Assembly (NCBI GenBank): GCA_026002835.1
Contig: BPGC01000001.1
Location: 186,001 to 250,000 of the forward strand
Length of the DNA stretch: 64,000 nt
From: Candidatus Nitrosocaldaceae archaeon
Lineage (GTDB): Archaea > Thermoproteota > Nitrososphaeria > Nitrososphaerales > Nitrosocaldaceae
Direction of reading: 5' to 3'
Positions within the stretch are counted from its first letter, which is position 1. The number at the start of each line of letters is the position of its first letter. A program made the translations under genes and the position numbers. The notes beneath the pieces were generated by a model, which saw only the letters and a list, made by a program, of their open reading frames with translations, had not been told where the DNA came from and did no database searches. Positions 37,459 to 47,277 of the stretch are shown here, in pieces.

Positions 37459-37998
37459 TTAATCTATGTCTATACCAGCTCTCCTTAATGCTTATCTAAC
37501 TCTTCAAAATATCTTTGGTTTGTTAATGAATCTTTAATTGGGGTTATCATCTTTTATACAAAGTTTATCGAGCATTAGATCTTATGTCTGTCTAATAGCA
37601 TATATATCTTGATTTAATAATATCTATAGTTTGATCTTGTTTATCTAACATCTTATCCTGTTTATCAAGCATGCTTGAATCATAATAAGCTATCTTGAAT
37701 AATTGATGCTTGTTAGATATCTATAATATGCATCACTCTTCATTATTGATTGCTCATAATCATAGATATCTATAACTATAGCATTATTAGGTTTCTTAGC
37801 ATTAATAATATTGATAAATTCATTAACTTTATCATTAATAAATATCTTCTATTAATATCTCTACAGCTTATCATCTATAATTATATTATCAGCATAAAAT
37901 CTATTAACTCTATACTCTCTGCTATATAGGAATAATCTATATCCTATCCATGAACCTTACCTTGAATTAAATACTCTTCTTCAATGTTTAATATACAT
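37459..37998 (-). pseudogene. Decayed acylphosphatase-coiled-coil gene
   Basis: Reading across frames gives EEYLIQGKVHG, GYRLFLYSREYRVNRFYADN, AVEILIEDIY, INDKVNEFINIINAKKP, IYDYEQSIMKSDAYYRYLTS, then MLDKQDKMLDKQDQTIDIIK and, at the end, LRRAGIDID before a stop at 37459. The first part follows the acylphosphatase pattern (GxVxGVGYR ... VEVLIEG ... VxxFIxxI), close in layout to the intact gene at 60116; the second is a DKQDxxL coiled coil. At least five frameshifts or stops are present. It is convergent with the decayed membrane-protein gene. Confidence 0.7.
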
Positions 37999-38107
37999 AT
38001 ATGATATATCAATGTTACAGAAATACTCTCAATTCTTTTTAATGGATCTTATGGGATGATAAGAAAATAAGAGCGTTAAAAGCAATAATTATTAATATTG
38101 AGGAGTA

Positions 38108-38902
38108 TTATATTCTAACTCTTATCCCATGCCTCTTAAGATATCTCTTAACATTAGGAATGCTATACTCTTTATAATGGAATATTGATGCTGCTAATGC
38201 TGCATCCGCTTTACCATATTTAAATACATCAAGCATATGCTTAGGCTTACCACAACCTCCAGATGCAATTATTGGTATGTTAACTGCTTTACTGATTGCT
38301 TTTGTTAGATCTAGATCATAGCCATCTTTAGTTCCATCTTTATCTATGCTAGTTAATAATATCTCTCCAGCTCCTAACTTCTCTGCTTTCTTAGCCCATT
38401 CTATAGCATCTATACCAGTTGCTTTCTTTCCTCCATAGATATAAACCTCAAACCAGCATCTGCCTTCTTTAGTATTTATCATATTCTTACCATTATTATA
38501 ATTCCTCTTTGCATCTATAGCAACTACTACACACTGCTTACCATATATCTGCATAAGATCTTTAATCAGACTAGGCTTCTTTACTGCTGCTGTATTTATA
38601 GATACCTTATCTGCACCATTAAGCAATATGCTCCTAGCATCATCCAAACTCTTTATCCCTCCTCCAACTGTGAATGGTATATTGATAACTTTGGCAACTT
38701 CTCTAACTATATGCTTCATAGTCTCTCTTCCTTGTTCAGATGCTGTTATATCTAAGAATACAAGTTCATCTGCTCCTTCTTTGCTATACTCCTCTGCTAA
38801 CAATACTGGATCTCCAGCATCCTTTATGCTCTTAAATGATATGCCTTTAACTACTCTGCCATTATCAACATCTAAACATGGAATGATCCTCTTTGCTATC
38901 AT
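38108..38902 (-). CDS. hisF: Imidazole glycerol phosphate synthase, cyclase subunit
   Basis: A 264-residue TIM barrel that closes the imidazole ring and releases [21 protein letters not shown] opens the barrel with the catalytic Asp; [25 protein letters not shown] and [16 protein letters not shown] (second catalytic Asp) follow, and [17 protein letters not shown] is the phosphate site. It overlaps hisA by 4 nt and works with HisH. Confidence 0.97.
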   Translation of the reverse strand: MIAKRIIPCLDVDNGRVVKGISFKSIKDAGDPVLLAEEYSKEGADELVFLDITASEQGRETMKHIVREVAKVINIPFTVGGGIKSLDDARSILLNGADKVSINTAAVKKPSLIKDLMQIYGKQCVVVAIDAKRNYNNGKNMINTKEGRCWFEVYIYGGKKATGIDAIEWAKKAEKLGAGEILLTSIDKDGTKDGYDLDLTKAISKAVNIPIIASGGCGKPKHMLDVFKYGKADAALAASIFHYKEYSIPNVKRYLKRHGIRVRI

Positions 38903-39591
38903 ATACTCCTAACCTCTTCCAATCTTATCTTATTATCATATAATGCTTTACCTAAGATAACTCCATAGATCTTCATCTTCTTCAATTTGATAATATCATC
39001 TATACTAGCAACTCCTCCAGATGCAATTATCTTAGCAAGATTACTTATCTTACTTAATGTATCTATATCAACTCCTTCTAATGTTCCATCTTTATCAATA
39101 TTAGTTACAAGGAACTTTTCAATTCCAATAGATTTAAAATTGTTTATAGCATTTATGATATCAATATCAGTAGAACTCTTCCAGCCATTAATCATAACCC
39201 TTCCATCTCTATGATCTATAGCAACTATTATCCTGTCTTTACCATACTTTAATAGATACTTTATCGCATCTGGATCTTTATATGCTAAAGTTCCAAGCAT
39301 TATGGCATCTGCATAATCTAACATCTCCTCAGCATACTCTATACTCCTTATCCCTCCTCCAACTTGAATCTCTATACCAACATTCTTAGCAATGCTTCTT
39401 ATAACATCTTTATTATTGCCTAGAGATAGAGTAGCATCTAGATCTATTATATGCAATGCATCAGCATACTTTGCTAACCTATTTGCTGTGCTTATTGGAT
39501 CATTACTATATACAACCTTATTCTTAGGATCTCCTTTTATTAGCCTAACAACTTTGCCATCCATAAGATCTATAGCTGGTATGATCTTCAT
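38899..39591 (-). CDS. hisA: ProFAR isomerase
   Basis: A 230-residue TIM barrel catalysing the Amadori rearrangement of ProFAR to [24 protein letters not shown] holds the catalytic Asp; [17 protein letters not shown] and [19 protein letters not shown] carry the second active-site Asp. Four-nt overlaps link it to hisH and hisF. Confidence 0.97.
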   Translation of the reverse strand: MKIIPAIDLMDGKVVRLIKGDPKNKVVYSNDPISTANRLAKYADALHIIDLDATLSLGNNKDVIRSIAKNVGIEIQVGGGIRSIEYAEEMLDYADAIMLGTLAYKDPDAIKYLLKYGKDRIIVAIDHRDGRVMINGWKSSTDIDIINAINNFKSIGIEKFLVTNIDKDGTLEGVDIDTLSKISNLAKIIASGGVASIDDIIKLKKMKIYGVILGKALYDNKIRLEEVRSI

Positions 39592-40184
39592 TCTATCAAC
39601 TCTACAAAATTCTTTAATATTACTTCTCCATTATCTCCAGACTTTTCTGGATGGAATTGAGTACCAAACAGATATCTATCCTCAATAACAGCTGGTACCT
39701 TTATACCATACTCTGCTTCTCCCACTATTATGCTCTTATCCTTAGGCTTTACTCTGTATGAATGGACAAAGTAGAACCATGAATTATCTTTCAACCCTTT
39801 CAATAACTTGCTACTCTTATCTATCTTAAGATTATTCCAACCCATATGAGGAATCTTTACCTTACTCTTAGGTAGCATTACAACCTCTCCATCCAATATG
39901 CTCAAACCTTTAAGCTTTCCTTCTTGGCTTTTATTGAATAACATCTCCATACCTAAACATATACCTAGTATTGGTATATCAGATCTTATTGCTTCATCTA
40001 TAACCTTCTTATACTTTCTAATGCTTCTCATAGCTGGATCAAAGTTCCCAACTCCTGGCAAGATCAAACCATCAAACTTTTCCTCTAACTTGTTTACAAC
40101 CTTGACATTAGGATAAAACTTTTCTACAGAACATTTTAAACTGAATAGATTCCCAGCACCATAATCAAATATTAGTATCATCAC
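39588..40184 (-). CDS. hisH: Imidazole glycerol phosphate synthase, glutaminase subunit
   Basis: A 198-residue class I amidotransferase that provides ammonia to HisF. The triad is visible: Cys in LGICLGMEMLF, His and Glu in LFGTQFHPEKSGDNG. IFDYGAGNLFSLKCSVEK is the N-terminal signature. It overlaps hisA and hisB by 4 nt each. Confidence 0.97.
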   Translation of the reverse strand: MMILIFDYGAGNLFSLKCSVEKFYPNVKVVNKLEEKFDGLILPGVGNFDPAMRSIRKYKKVIDEAIRSDIPILGICLGMEMLFNKSQEGKLKGLSILDGEVVMLPKSKVKIPHMGWNNLKIDKSSKLLKGLKDNSWFYFVHSYRVKPKDKSIIVGEAEYGIKVPAVIEDRYLFGTQFHPEKSGDNGEVILKNFVELIE

Positions 40185-40756
40185 ATAACACCCTTTGTAC
40201 TTGGTATATTATCATGTTCTACCTTTATAGCTTGCTTTAATGCTATAGCAAAAGCTTTTGCTGCTGCTTCTACTTTATGATGATCATTACTTCCATACTC
40301 TACTATTATATGAATACATGCATTTACATTCTTTAATAAGGATTCGAAGAAATGGATCATATCTTCTCTAACAATACCTTCTATTTCACCCCTCTCTATA
40401 TCTAATGATAGTTTATAATAACTCCTCTTTACTAGATCTATTGATGCCTTTGCTAATGATTCATCCATTGGTATTATAGCATAACCAAATCTTGCTATGC
40501 CTTTTCTATCTCCTAATGCTTGATCTATTGCTAATCCTAAAGCTATAGCTGTATCTTCAATCAGATGATGGATTATATTATCTTTTGATCTAGCATTAAT
40601 CTTGAGATCAAACATAGCATGTTTTGCTATACTATTTATTAGATGATCTAGAAATTTTATGCTAGTATCTATAGAAGAATCTCCTTTACCATCTAGAGTT
40701 AATTCTATCTTTATATCAGTCTCATTTGTTTCTCTTTCAATCTTGCTACTTCTCAA
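40181..40756 (-). CDS. hisB: Imidazoleglycerol-phosphate dehydratase
   Basis: A 191-residue manganese enzyme with duplicated half-domains. Metal ligands are in FLDHLINSIAKHAMFD, HHLIEDTAIALGLAI and VEYGSNDHHKVEAAAKAFAI. It has no phosphatase extension, so the histidinol-phosphate phosphatase must be a different protein. It is the first gene of the hisB-H-A-F block. Confidence 0.97.
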   Translation of the reverse strand: MRSSKIERETNETDIKIELTLDGKGDSSIDTSIKFLDHLINSIAKHAMFDLKINARSKDNIIHHLIEDTAIALGLAIDQALGDRKGIARFGYAIIPMDESLAKASIDLVKRSYYKLSLDIERGEIEGIVREDMIHFFESLLKNVNACIHIIVEYGSNDHHKVEAAAKAFAIALKQAIKVEHDNIPSTKGVM

Positions 40757-40860
40757 ACATTATGATAATATCACTTCCTATTAAAAAGGGTTTAGGAACA
40801 TATTAATAATTTTGAATATAAAACCAAAATAAATATTTAGATAGCATTCTATATGATATT

Positions 40861-41400
40861 ATGTTAGGTGTTAAAGATATCGAAAAAATTGTCAATGAAC
40901 ATGTAAAGATACTCAAAATAGGTCTTATTGCCAGTCTTTTTGGTTTAATTGCAGTCTTATTATTTATCATCTTACCGACAAACCCTTGGGTAAACTTACC
41001 AGAAGACAATTTTCATTTTGATGATTATATCTATTGCGATAATAAGAAGATGGGATTATTAATTATAAATATGAAGACCAATGGCATATTATCTGCTAGA
41101 AATAATATAGATACTTCAATATCATTTAAACCTGAAGCAGATGCCAATGGCATTAAAGATATACGCTTGATTTTAATATCTGCATATCCATCTAACTGGA
41201 TAAAAGAACCAGATCATAAACAGAAAGATGTTAGGATTATGCTAAAATATGATAATGTTTCTAATACATGGAAAGGCAATGAGAAGGTACAATACATGCA
41301 TGCTGGAAATTCTGATATAGAAGTTATTATAAATCAGAATTGTAAATATGTGCTTAAAAATATAATAGATAAAGAGCCAGTGCTTACAATCAATTACTAA
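40861..41400 (+). CDS. Single-pass membrane protein of unknown function
   Basis: A 179-residue protein with one N-terminal membrane helix (about residues 20-42, IGLIASLFGLIAVLLFIILP) and an outer domain with two cysteines (YIYCDNKK and NQNCKY). The domain begins NPWVNLPEDNFHFDDYIY and looks beta-rich. I do not recognise a family. A TATA-like TAAATATTTA about 25 nt upstream suggests its own promoter. It is inserted on the opposite strand between hisB and the rest of the histidine genes. Confidence 0.6.
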   Translation: MLGVKDIEKIVNEHVKILKIGLIASLFGLIAVLLFIILPTNPWVNLPEDNFHFDDYIYCDNKKMGLLIINMKTNGILSARNNIDTSISFKPEADANGIKDIRLILISAYPSNWIKEPDHKQKDVRIMLKYDNVSNTWKGNEKVQYMHAGNSDIEVIINQNCKYVLKNIIDKEPVLTINY

Positions 41401-41522
41401 CTAATAAGATTAGTATAGTGTATTAGCTATATCTATTGCATTATTGTCTATGGTTATAGCATTTACACGTATATGATATTGATAATTCAATAGAATTAAT
41501 TCTGAATAAAATACATAAACTT

Positions 41523-42296
41523 TCAAACAGATAGATATCTTAATAATCTCTCAGCAGATACTTTAGCATCTTCTCTGCTAGTAAATACCTCTAATGTTAT
41601 AGTATTATCATAATTTATCTTTCTTAACGCTTCAGCAACTCTTCTATGATCAATATTACCAGAGCCTAATGGTAGATGCTCATCATAAATGCCATGATTA
41701 TCATGCCAATGAATATGCTTAATCTTATCCTTAAACTCATTAATATATGATAGTATAGCATTCATTCCATTAGATGTAAATGCATGACCAATATCAAGAT
41801 GTAGATATATGCTAGTATTATTCATTATATATCTAAACTCATCTAGCAAATGAACACTTTTGCTTTTAGGCATGTTCTCAAGCATTATATCTATGCCTAA
41901 ACTATCAGCGTAATTGCTTACTGAATTTATACTATTTATGATATTATCCAATACTATCTTTCTAGCATTATTGAATAAACCATGAGCAGTTGCATGTATA
42001 TTAATCAGATCCAATTCTAACCTATTAGTTATATCAATAAAACCTTTGAACTCATCTATCCATGCTTCTCTAACTTTATCATACACGGATGCAAAATCTA
42101 TCCATGGGGGAGTATGAACTATAGCCTTATTATCAAATATGCTTAAAGCATCTCTAACTGATCTTATATCAATCTGATCATATTTTGCTTTAGGTTCTTC
42201 CATACCAATCTCAACAAAATCGAAGCCTAATCTATTTATCAGATTGATCTCTTCTATGAGATCATTAGATGGATTGGTTAATAATCCTATTAGCAT
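41523..42296 (-). CDS. Xylose isomerase-like TIM barrel (AP endonuclease family 2)
   Basis: A 257-residue barrel. Metal-binding residues appear in FVEIGMEEPKAK, NIHATAHG, IMLENMPKSKSVH, LHLDIGHAFTSN, HIHWHDNHGIYDEH and ITLEVFTSRED, the regular Glu/His/Asp set of the family. The members include endonuclease IV and sugar or inosose isomerases. Its 5' end overlaps the HAD gene by 7 nt, so it is transcribed with histidine genes, but no link to histidine synthesis is known to me. Confidence 0.8.
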   Translation of the reverse strand: MLIGLLTNPSNDLIEEINLINRLGFDFVEIGMEEPKAKYDQIDIRSVRDALSIFDNKAIVHTPPWIDFASVYDKVREAWIDEFKGFIDITNRLELDLINIHATAHGLFNNARKIVLDNIINSINSVSNYADSLGIDIMLENMPKSKSVHLLDEFRYIMNNTSIYLHLDIGHAFTSNGMNAILSYINEFKDKIKHIHWHDNHGIYDEHLPLGSGNIDHRRVAEALRKINYDNTITLEVFTSREDAKVSAERLLRYLSV

Positions 42297-43273
42297 ATTG
42301 CTTCAAGTAATCTTGGAACCAAGTTTATATCTCTAACTATAGCATCTGCATGCTTATCTTTGAATATAGATAATTGTTTGATGGCATCTAAACCGTTATC
42401 ATATATGCCTATAAACTGAACTTTATAGCCATGTTTCATAGCATTCCTAGACATAATAAGATCTTCTACAGAATCACCGATACATATGGCATTATCTACT
42501 TTCATTGCTTTCATAGATCTTATTATAGAATAAGGTTCTGGTTTACCAACTTTTATAGATAGATTATTCTTCGTAGCATTCCTCTCCTCATCCTCTATAA
42601 ATACCGAAGCTTCTAGATTAAATGCATCAAGCATATCTTTTAGAGCATATTCAGTAGCAATCCTACTTCTGCCAGATACTATTGCCAACCTATCATCAAA
42701 GATATTCTTAAATGCATCTATTGTCAAATTATTTATGATGAGTTCATCATACTCTATGAAACCTTTACCATTATTGAACCTAGGTTCTTGCTTATATATC
42801 TCTTTGAATAACTCTCTACCATAAAAGAACTCATCAAATACTCTTGCTAATAATGAATTACTACTAGGATAATTGAGTTTATCTTTTATAGCAATATCTG
42901 ATAACTGATCTTCAACTGATATTATACCTCTTGCATCAGCTCTCTCTGCTATCTTAAAAGCAAACTCTCTAGCCTTATCAATATCATCAGTATTAGCTGC
43001 TATAGATGCTAATATACATGCATAGCATGTATCTATATCATTATTAAAGCCTCCAGTAGCTCTGAACGCTTGTATGAGATCATCAGTAACATAATCGTAC
43101 CATCTCTTATTAGATAATAACTCTAGCATAAATCCTACTGTATGCTTTATACAAGCATTATATGACCTATTTATATTAACTAAAGTGCCATCACAATCTA
43201 AGATTAGAGCATCTGCTAACTCTAGATGATTTACAAATATATCTTTATCAATCTCTTCATAACTCATGAGCAT
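42290..43273 (-). CDS. HAD-family phosphatase in the histidine cluster
   Basis: A 327-residue HAD hydrolase. Motif I is ADALILDCDGTLVNINRSY, the serine/threonine motif is in LAIVSGRSRIATEY, and the acidic motif IV is in NAICIGDSVEDLIMSRNA with the lysine in LSIKVGKPEPYS. It lies between hisC and the TIM barrel with overlaps on both sides (10 and 7 nt). Since HisB lacks a phosphatase domain and no PHP-type HisJ is visible, this is a good candidate for histidinol-phosphate phosphatase. A phosphoglycolate-type role is the alternative. Confidence 0.75.
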   Translation of the reverse strand: MLMSYEEIDKDIFVNHLELADALILDCDGTLVNINRSYNACIKHTVGFMLELLSNKRWYDYVTDDLIQAFRATGGFNNDIDTCYACILASIAANTDDIDKAREFAFKIAERADARGIISVEDQLSDIAIKDKLNYPSSNSLLARVFDEFFYGRELFKEIYKQEPRFNNGKGFIEYDELIINNLTIDAFKNIFDDRLAIVSGRSRIATEYALKDMLDAFNLEASVFIEDEERNATKNNLSIKVGKPEPYSIIRSMKAMKVDNAICIGDSVEDLIMSRNAMKHGYKVQFIGIYDNGLDAIKQLSIFKDKHADAIVRDINLVPRLLEAIC

Positions 43274-44295
43274 ACCTTTCTTAACGCACTTATGAATCTA
43301 TCATTGATCTCTTTATTTCCTATGCTAACTCTATAGCATCTCTTATCATTAATCATGCCTAGATCTTTGATAACTATACCTTCTTCAAGTAAAGCATTAA
43401 AGATATCATCATTAGCCTCAAACATTATGAAATTTGCATCAGATCTATATGCATGCAAACCTAGATCAGTTATAGCATTAAATACTCTCTCCCTCTCTTC
43501 TTTAACTTCTTCAATTATAGCAAATACATCATCCTTTCTATCTAGCATATTAATAGCAGCGGTAACTGCTATGCTACTTATTGGATATGGATATTGTATT
43601 ATGTTATTAAATATATCAATCAGTGTAGGGTTTGATATTGCATATCCTATTCTCAAACCTGCTAAGCCGAATGCTTTTGACATCGTTCTTAGTATTATAA
43701 GATTATCATATCTATTAACTAGATCTTTTAATGAGTATCTAGCAAACTCCGCATATGCCTCATCTATTAACACTAAACCATTGAATGATTCTATTATGCT
43801 TATAATATCATCTTTATCAAACTGATTTCCAGTAGGATTGTTTGGTGAACTTATATAACATATATCAGCATCAGAATTTATTATAGCATTAGGATCAAAT
43901 TGCATATTGCCATCCAAACTTATCTCTTTGAGATTAATACTATGCAACTTACATCTAGCAATATAGAATGAGAATGTAGGCTTTATCGTTATACTACTTA
44001 TATCATTCTTAGAGATGCTAGCCAATATTAGATCTATTATTTGATCTGAACCATTTCCTATAGCTATACAACCTTTATCTATTGATAAATAGTCTGCTAG
44101 TTTATCTTTTAACTCTTCATAATTTGTAGGGTATTCTCTTACATCAATATTTATATTATTTAGGATATCTGCTACTAATGATCTCGGCATTGCTATATTC
44201 TCATTCGTATCTAGCTTTAATTTATTAGCATATATCTTAGGTTTCTTGTAACCTTCCAACTTTGCTATATCTCCAATTATCCTCTGCCATCTCAT
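43264..44295 (-). CDS. hisC: Histidinol-phosphate aminotransferase
   Basis: A 343-residue class I/II aminotransferase. KLDTNENIAMP is the N-terminal signature, AIGNGSDQIIDLILAS the PLP-phosphate loop, ISSPNNPTGNQF the cofactor contact, and LIILRTMSKAFGLAGLRIGY holds the Schiff-base lysine. It overlaps hisD by 4 nt and the HAD gene by 10 nt. Confidence 0.95.
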   Translation of the reverse strand: MRWQRIIGDIAKLEGYKKPKIYANKLKLDTNENIAMPRSLVADILNNINIDVREYPTNYEELKDKLADYLSIDKGCIAIGNGSDQIIDLILASISKNDISSITIKPTFSFYIARCKLHSINLKEISLDGNMQFDPNAIINSDADICYISSPNNPTGNQFDKDDIISIIESFNGLVLIDEAYAEFARYSLKDLVNRYDNLIILRTMSKAFGLAGLRIGYAISNPTLIDIFNNIIQYPYPISSIAVTAAINMLDRKDDVFAIIEEVKEERERVFNAITDLGLHAYRSDANFIMFEANDDIFNALLEEGIVIKDLGMINDKRCYRVSIGNKEINDRFISALRKVCS

Positions 44296-45545
44296 AATCT
44301 AACGCCTACAGCTTTTGCATGATTTGGCAAACCTTCAGCATTACTTATTACATTTATATGCTCAATTATCTTTGCTAAACCTTCTTTACTAGCTTCAGCA
44401 GAAGTAGAAAGTTTTAGGAAATCTAAGACTGATAATGAACCTCTTGATCTAGCAAATCCTAAAGTTGGAAGTACATGATTAGTTCCAAACATATAATCGC
44501 TTGCTAATGATGAAGAATATTCATTTATCAATATCAAGCCAGCAGAGTTTACCTTTTTGCTCAATTCATTAGCATTCTCTGCTATGATCTCTAGATGTTC
44601 AACTGCTAATTCATCTGCTATATTTATAGCCTCATCCATATCATTACACCTTATTATAAATCCATTACTCTCTAAACTATTCCTAATTATAGCACTCCTC
44701 TCAGTAGATGTTAATAACTCATCTAGTTCTTTAATTGTATGCTTAATAAGCAATTCATCATTCGTTATCAAACCACATAATGTATCATTACTATGCTCTG
44801 CTTGTGCTGCTAGATCGTATGCTATAAACTTTGGATTTGCTGTACGATCAGCAATTATAAGAAGTTCGGTAGGACCAGCAAGCATATCTATACTAACTCT
44901 ATTAGATACTAAGTATTTAGCGATTGTTACAAAGATTCCTCCTGGTCCTACTATCTTATCTACTCTTTCTATGCTTTCTGTACCATAAGCCATAGCAGCA
45001 ATAGCTTGCGCTCCTCCTATATTGTATATCTCATCTATCTTGCAAAGATCTGTAGCAACCAGCGTTAATGGATCTGGATTTGGTGTAGTTACTATTATCC
45101 TTTTAACATTAGCAACCCTTGCTGGTATACTGCACATAACTACACTGCTAGGATACTTTGCTTTACCTCCTGGTATATAACAGCCTATATTCTCTATTGG
45201 TGTAAAATATCTTTTTATATTAATACCATCTATGCACAGATTTATACTATTTAATGCATCAAGTGTTTCTTCTTCTACCCTCTTTACCCTCCTTATCATC
45301 TCTTCTAATGCTTTGATCTCTTTCTTGCTAACATGATTGTAAGCATCATCTATCTCTTCCTTGCTTATTCTTAATTCGTCTAATTCAATATTATCAAATC
45401 TCTTAGCATAGTCTTTTAATGCTTGATCACCATATCGTCTAACATTATCTATTATCTCTTTTACTATCATTATATGATCTTCTTTTATTATATTCTTCCT
45501 TATACTTGATATATCATCAATAATTCTAATATTCATAAGCATCAT
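44292..45545 (-). CDS. hisD: Histidinol dehydrogenase
   Basis: A 417-residue zinc enzyme performing the last two oxidations. Signatures are NIGCYIPGGKAKYPSSVVM, GPGGIFVTIAKYLVS, DMLAGPTELLIIAD, AAQAEHSNDTLCG (zinc ligand His) and ELAVEHLEIIAENANE (catalytic Glu/His). Three in-frame ATGs lie within the first 10 codons. Overlaps of 4 nt with hisC and 20 nt with hisG mark an operon. Confidence 0.97.
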   Translation of the reverse strand: MMLMNIRIIDDISSIRKNIIKEDHIMIVKEIIDNVRRYGDQALKDYAKRFDNIELDELRISKEEIDDAYNHVSKKEIKALEEMIRRVKRVEEETLDALNSINLCIDGINIKRYFTPIENIGCYIPGGKAKYPSSVVMCSIPARVANVKRIIVTTPNPDPLTLVATDLCKIDEIYNIGGAQAIAAMAYGTESIERVDKIVGPGGIFVTIAKYLVSNRVSIDMLAGPTELLIIADRTANPKFIAYDLAAQAEHSNDTLCGLITNDELLIKHTIKELDELLTSTERSAIIRNSLESNGFIIRCNDMDEAINIADELAVEHLEIIAENANELSKKVNSAGLILINEYSSSLASDYMFGTNHVLPTLGFARSRGSLSVLDFLKLSTSAEASKEGLAKIIEHINVISNAEGLPNHAKAVGVRL

Positions 45546-46509
45546 TATTTTGCATTATCTCTTCTAGTGGTAAGATTAACCTAGGTTCATGAACCACTAA
45601 ACCTTGTGCCAAACTCCTTAATCTTGGAACAATCTTTACAAACTCATCTTTGCTAATAACTGTATTAACACCATACCAACCTTCTTCACTCAACTTGCTT
45701 ATAGTTGGTCTCTTTAGTGCTGGTAACTCTTCCAACAATGATTTTAGATTCTCTTCTTTAACATTCACAAATATATGCAACTTCTTCCTCCCGTCTACTA
45801 CTCCCCTTAATAATGTTAAGATATCATAGATCTTCTCTCTTTTTTGTTCATCCTTTAATGCTTCTTTATTTGCAATCAATACAGCAGTTGATTCTAAAAT
45901 AGTCTCTATTGGCTTTAGGTTATTCTTCTCTAATGTAGTTCCAGTCTCAGTTATATCTGCAATTGCATCACAATCTTCTGGAGGTTTTGCTTCTGTAGCA
46001 CCAAATGATAATAATATGTTAACATTAGGATTTTCTCCACCTCTCCACCATGGTGTTATTAACATAGGTTTCTTATCATTATAATATCTCTTATATGTTG
46101 GATTATTAGCAATATAAGATGATACAATATTAAGATATTCTGTAGAGATCCTTAGAGTTTTATCCTTCTTTGCATAATCCTCGATAAGTGCATCTAATGA
46201 GTTATAACCAAAAGGTTTCGGTATAGCAATAACCAATTTAACATAACCATACTCTAGATCAAGTAATACTTTGACATCAGCATTAGCCTCTTTTATCCAA
46301 TCCTTCCCAGTTATACCAACATCATACATGCCTTCTTGAACGTAGGTAGGAATCTCTTGCGGTCTTAGGATCTTCATATTTATATTTGGATCTGGAATCT
46401 TTACTCTATATGTTCTACCCCTCCCTTTAACACTCCACCATGCTTGTTCTATTAGATTGAATGTTTGTTCCTCGATACTACCTTTTGGAACTGCAAACTT
46501 TACTTGCAT
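45526..46509 (-). CDS. hisG: ATP phosphoribosyltransferase, long form
   Basis: A 327-residue first enzyme of histidine synthesis. FAVPKGSIEEQTFNLIEQAW opens the protein; GMYDVGITGKDWIKEA and DAIADITETGTTLEKNNL (PRPP loop) are diagnostic. The C-terminal region from about 245 (KKLHIFVNVKEENLKSLLEE) is the regulatory domain that binds histidine, so feedback inhibition is expected. An insertion of about 20 residues (YYNDKKPMLITPWWRGGENP) in the middle is unlike short HisG. It is the first gene of the hisG-D-C block. Confidence 0.95.
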   Translation of the reverse strand: MQVKFAVPKGSIEEQTFNLIEQAWWSVKGRGRTYRVKIPDPNINMKILRPQEIPTYVQEGMYDVGITGKDWIKEANADVKVLLDLEYGYVKLVIAIPKPFGYNSLDALIEDYAKKDKTLRISTEYLNIVSSYIANNPTYKRYYNDKKPMLITPWWRGGENPNVNILLSFGATEAKPPEDCDAIADITETGTTLEKNNLKPIETILESTAVLIANKEALKDEQKREKIYDILTLLRGVVDGRKKLHIFVNVKEENLKSLLEELPALKRPTISKLSEEGWYGVNTVISKDEFVKIVPRLRSLAQGLVVHEPRLILPLEEIMQNNDAYEY

Positions 46510-46588
46510 GATAGTAAATTAGATAATGCTAGGATATATCTCTTCCTTATATACTAGAGATAAATATGGTATGTTATAAAGATGAGAT

Positions 46589-47272
46589 ATGAAGGCTATA
46601 TGCATATTTAGCGGAGGCTTGGATTCAATAAGCACAGCAGCTTATCTAAAAGAGCAAGGTTATCAATTATATCTATTAACATTTAACTATGGACAAAGAG
46701 CAACCAAAGAGGTTAGAGTAGCAGAAGAGTTTGGAAATAAATTAGGAGCAGAGCATAAGATAATTGATATATCATTTATGAAGGAGTTATATGGGAAGAG
46801 TAATGTATTAACATATCATGCTAACATACCCAGTAAGTTTGATTATAGTATAGTTGTTCCAGTAAGGAATGCTGTATTTCTAACGATTGCAAGTGCGTGG
46901 GCTTTTAGTATAAATGCTAATCTCCTAGCATATGGAGCTCATAAAGATGATAAGAATTATCCAGATTGTAGGAGAGAGTTTGCTAAAGCATTAGAAGAAG
47001 CGTTAAATTTAGCAGAAGAAGATGGTATAAAGCAGAAAATAAGAGAGAAGATAGAGATCTGGTCTCCAGCAATAGAAGGGTTTGATAAGAAAGATCTTAT
47101 AAGCATTGGGTATAAGATATTAGGTAGCGATATATTCAAGAGTTGGAGTTGTTATAGTGATAATGATAAGCATTGTGGCATATGCGAGTCATGCATAAAT
47201 AGAAAACGAGCATTCAAGAATGCTAAGATCAAAGATGAAACTGACTATTTAAATATGGATAATGAACATTAG
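46589..47272 (+). CDS. queC: 7-cyano-7-deazaguanine synthase
   Basis: A 227-residue ATPase that converts 7-carboxy-7-deazaguanine to preQ0. The PP-loop is IFSGGLDSISTAAYL, a second motif is VVPVRNAVFLTIASA, and the zinc site CYSDNDKHCGICESCINRKR lies near the C-terminus. In archaea preQ0 is the precursor of archaeosine in tRNA. It diverges from hisG and is followed after 5 nt by queE. Confidence 0.96.
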   Translation: MKAICIFSGGLDSISTAAYLKEQGYQLYLLTFNYGQRATKEVRVAEEFGNKLGAEHKIIDISFMKELYGKSNVLTYHANIPSKFDYSIVVPVRNAVFLTIASAWAFSINANLLAYGAHKDDKNYPDCRREFAKALEEALNLAEEDGIKQKIREKIEIWSPAIEGFDKKDLISIGYKILGSDIFKSWSCYSDNDKHCGICESCINRKRAFKNAKIKDETDYLNMDNEH

Positions 47273-47277
47273 CAATT

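Noticed and set aside
37600..37700. DKQDxx repeat as a nucleotide repeat array
   Set aside because: The repetition comes from a coiled-coil coding region of a decayed gene and has only two or three copies.
36829..37998. Frameshifts as sequencing errors
   Set aside because: Relics have several breaks each over a few hundred bases while all long genes around them are unbroken, so random error is unlikely, though not excluded.
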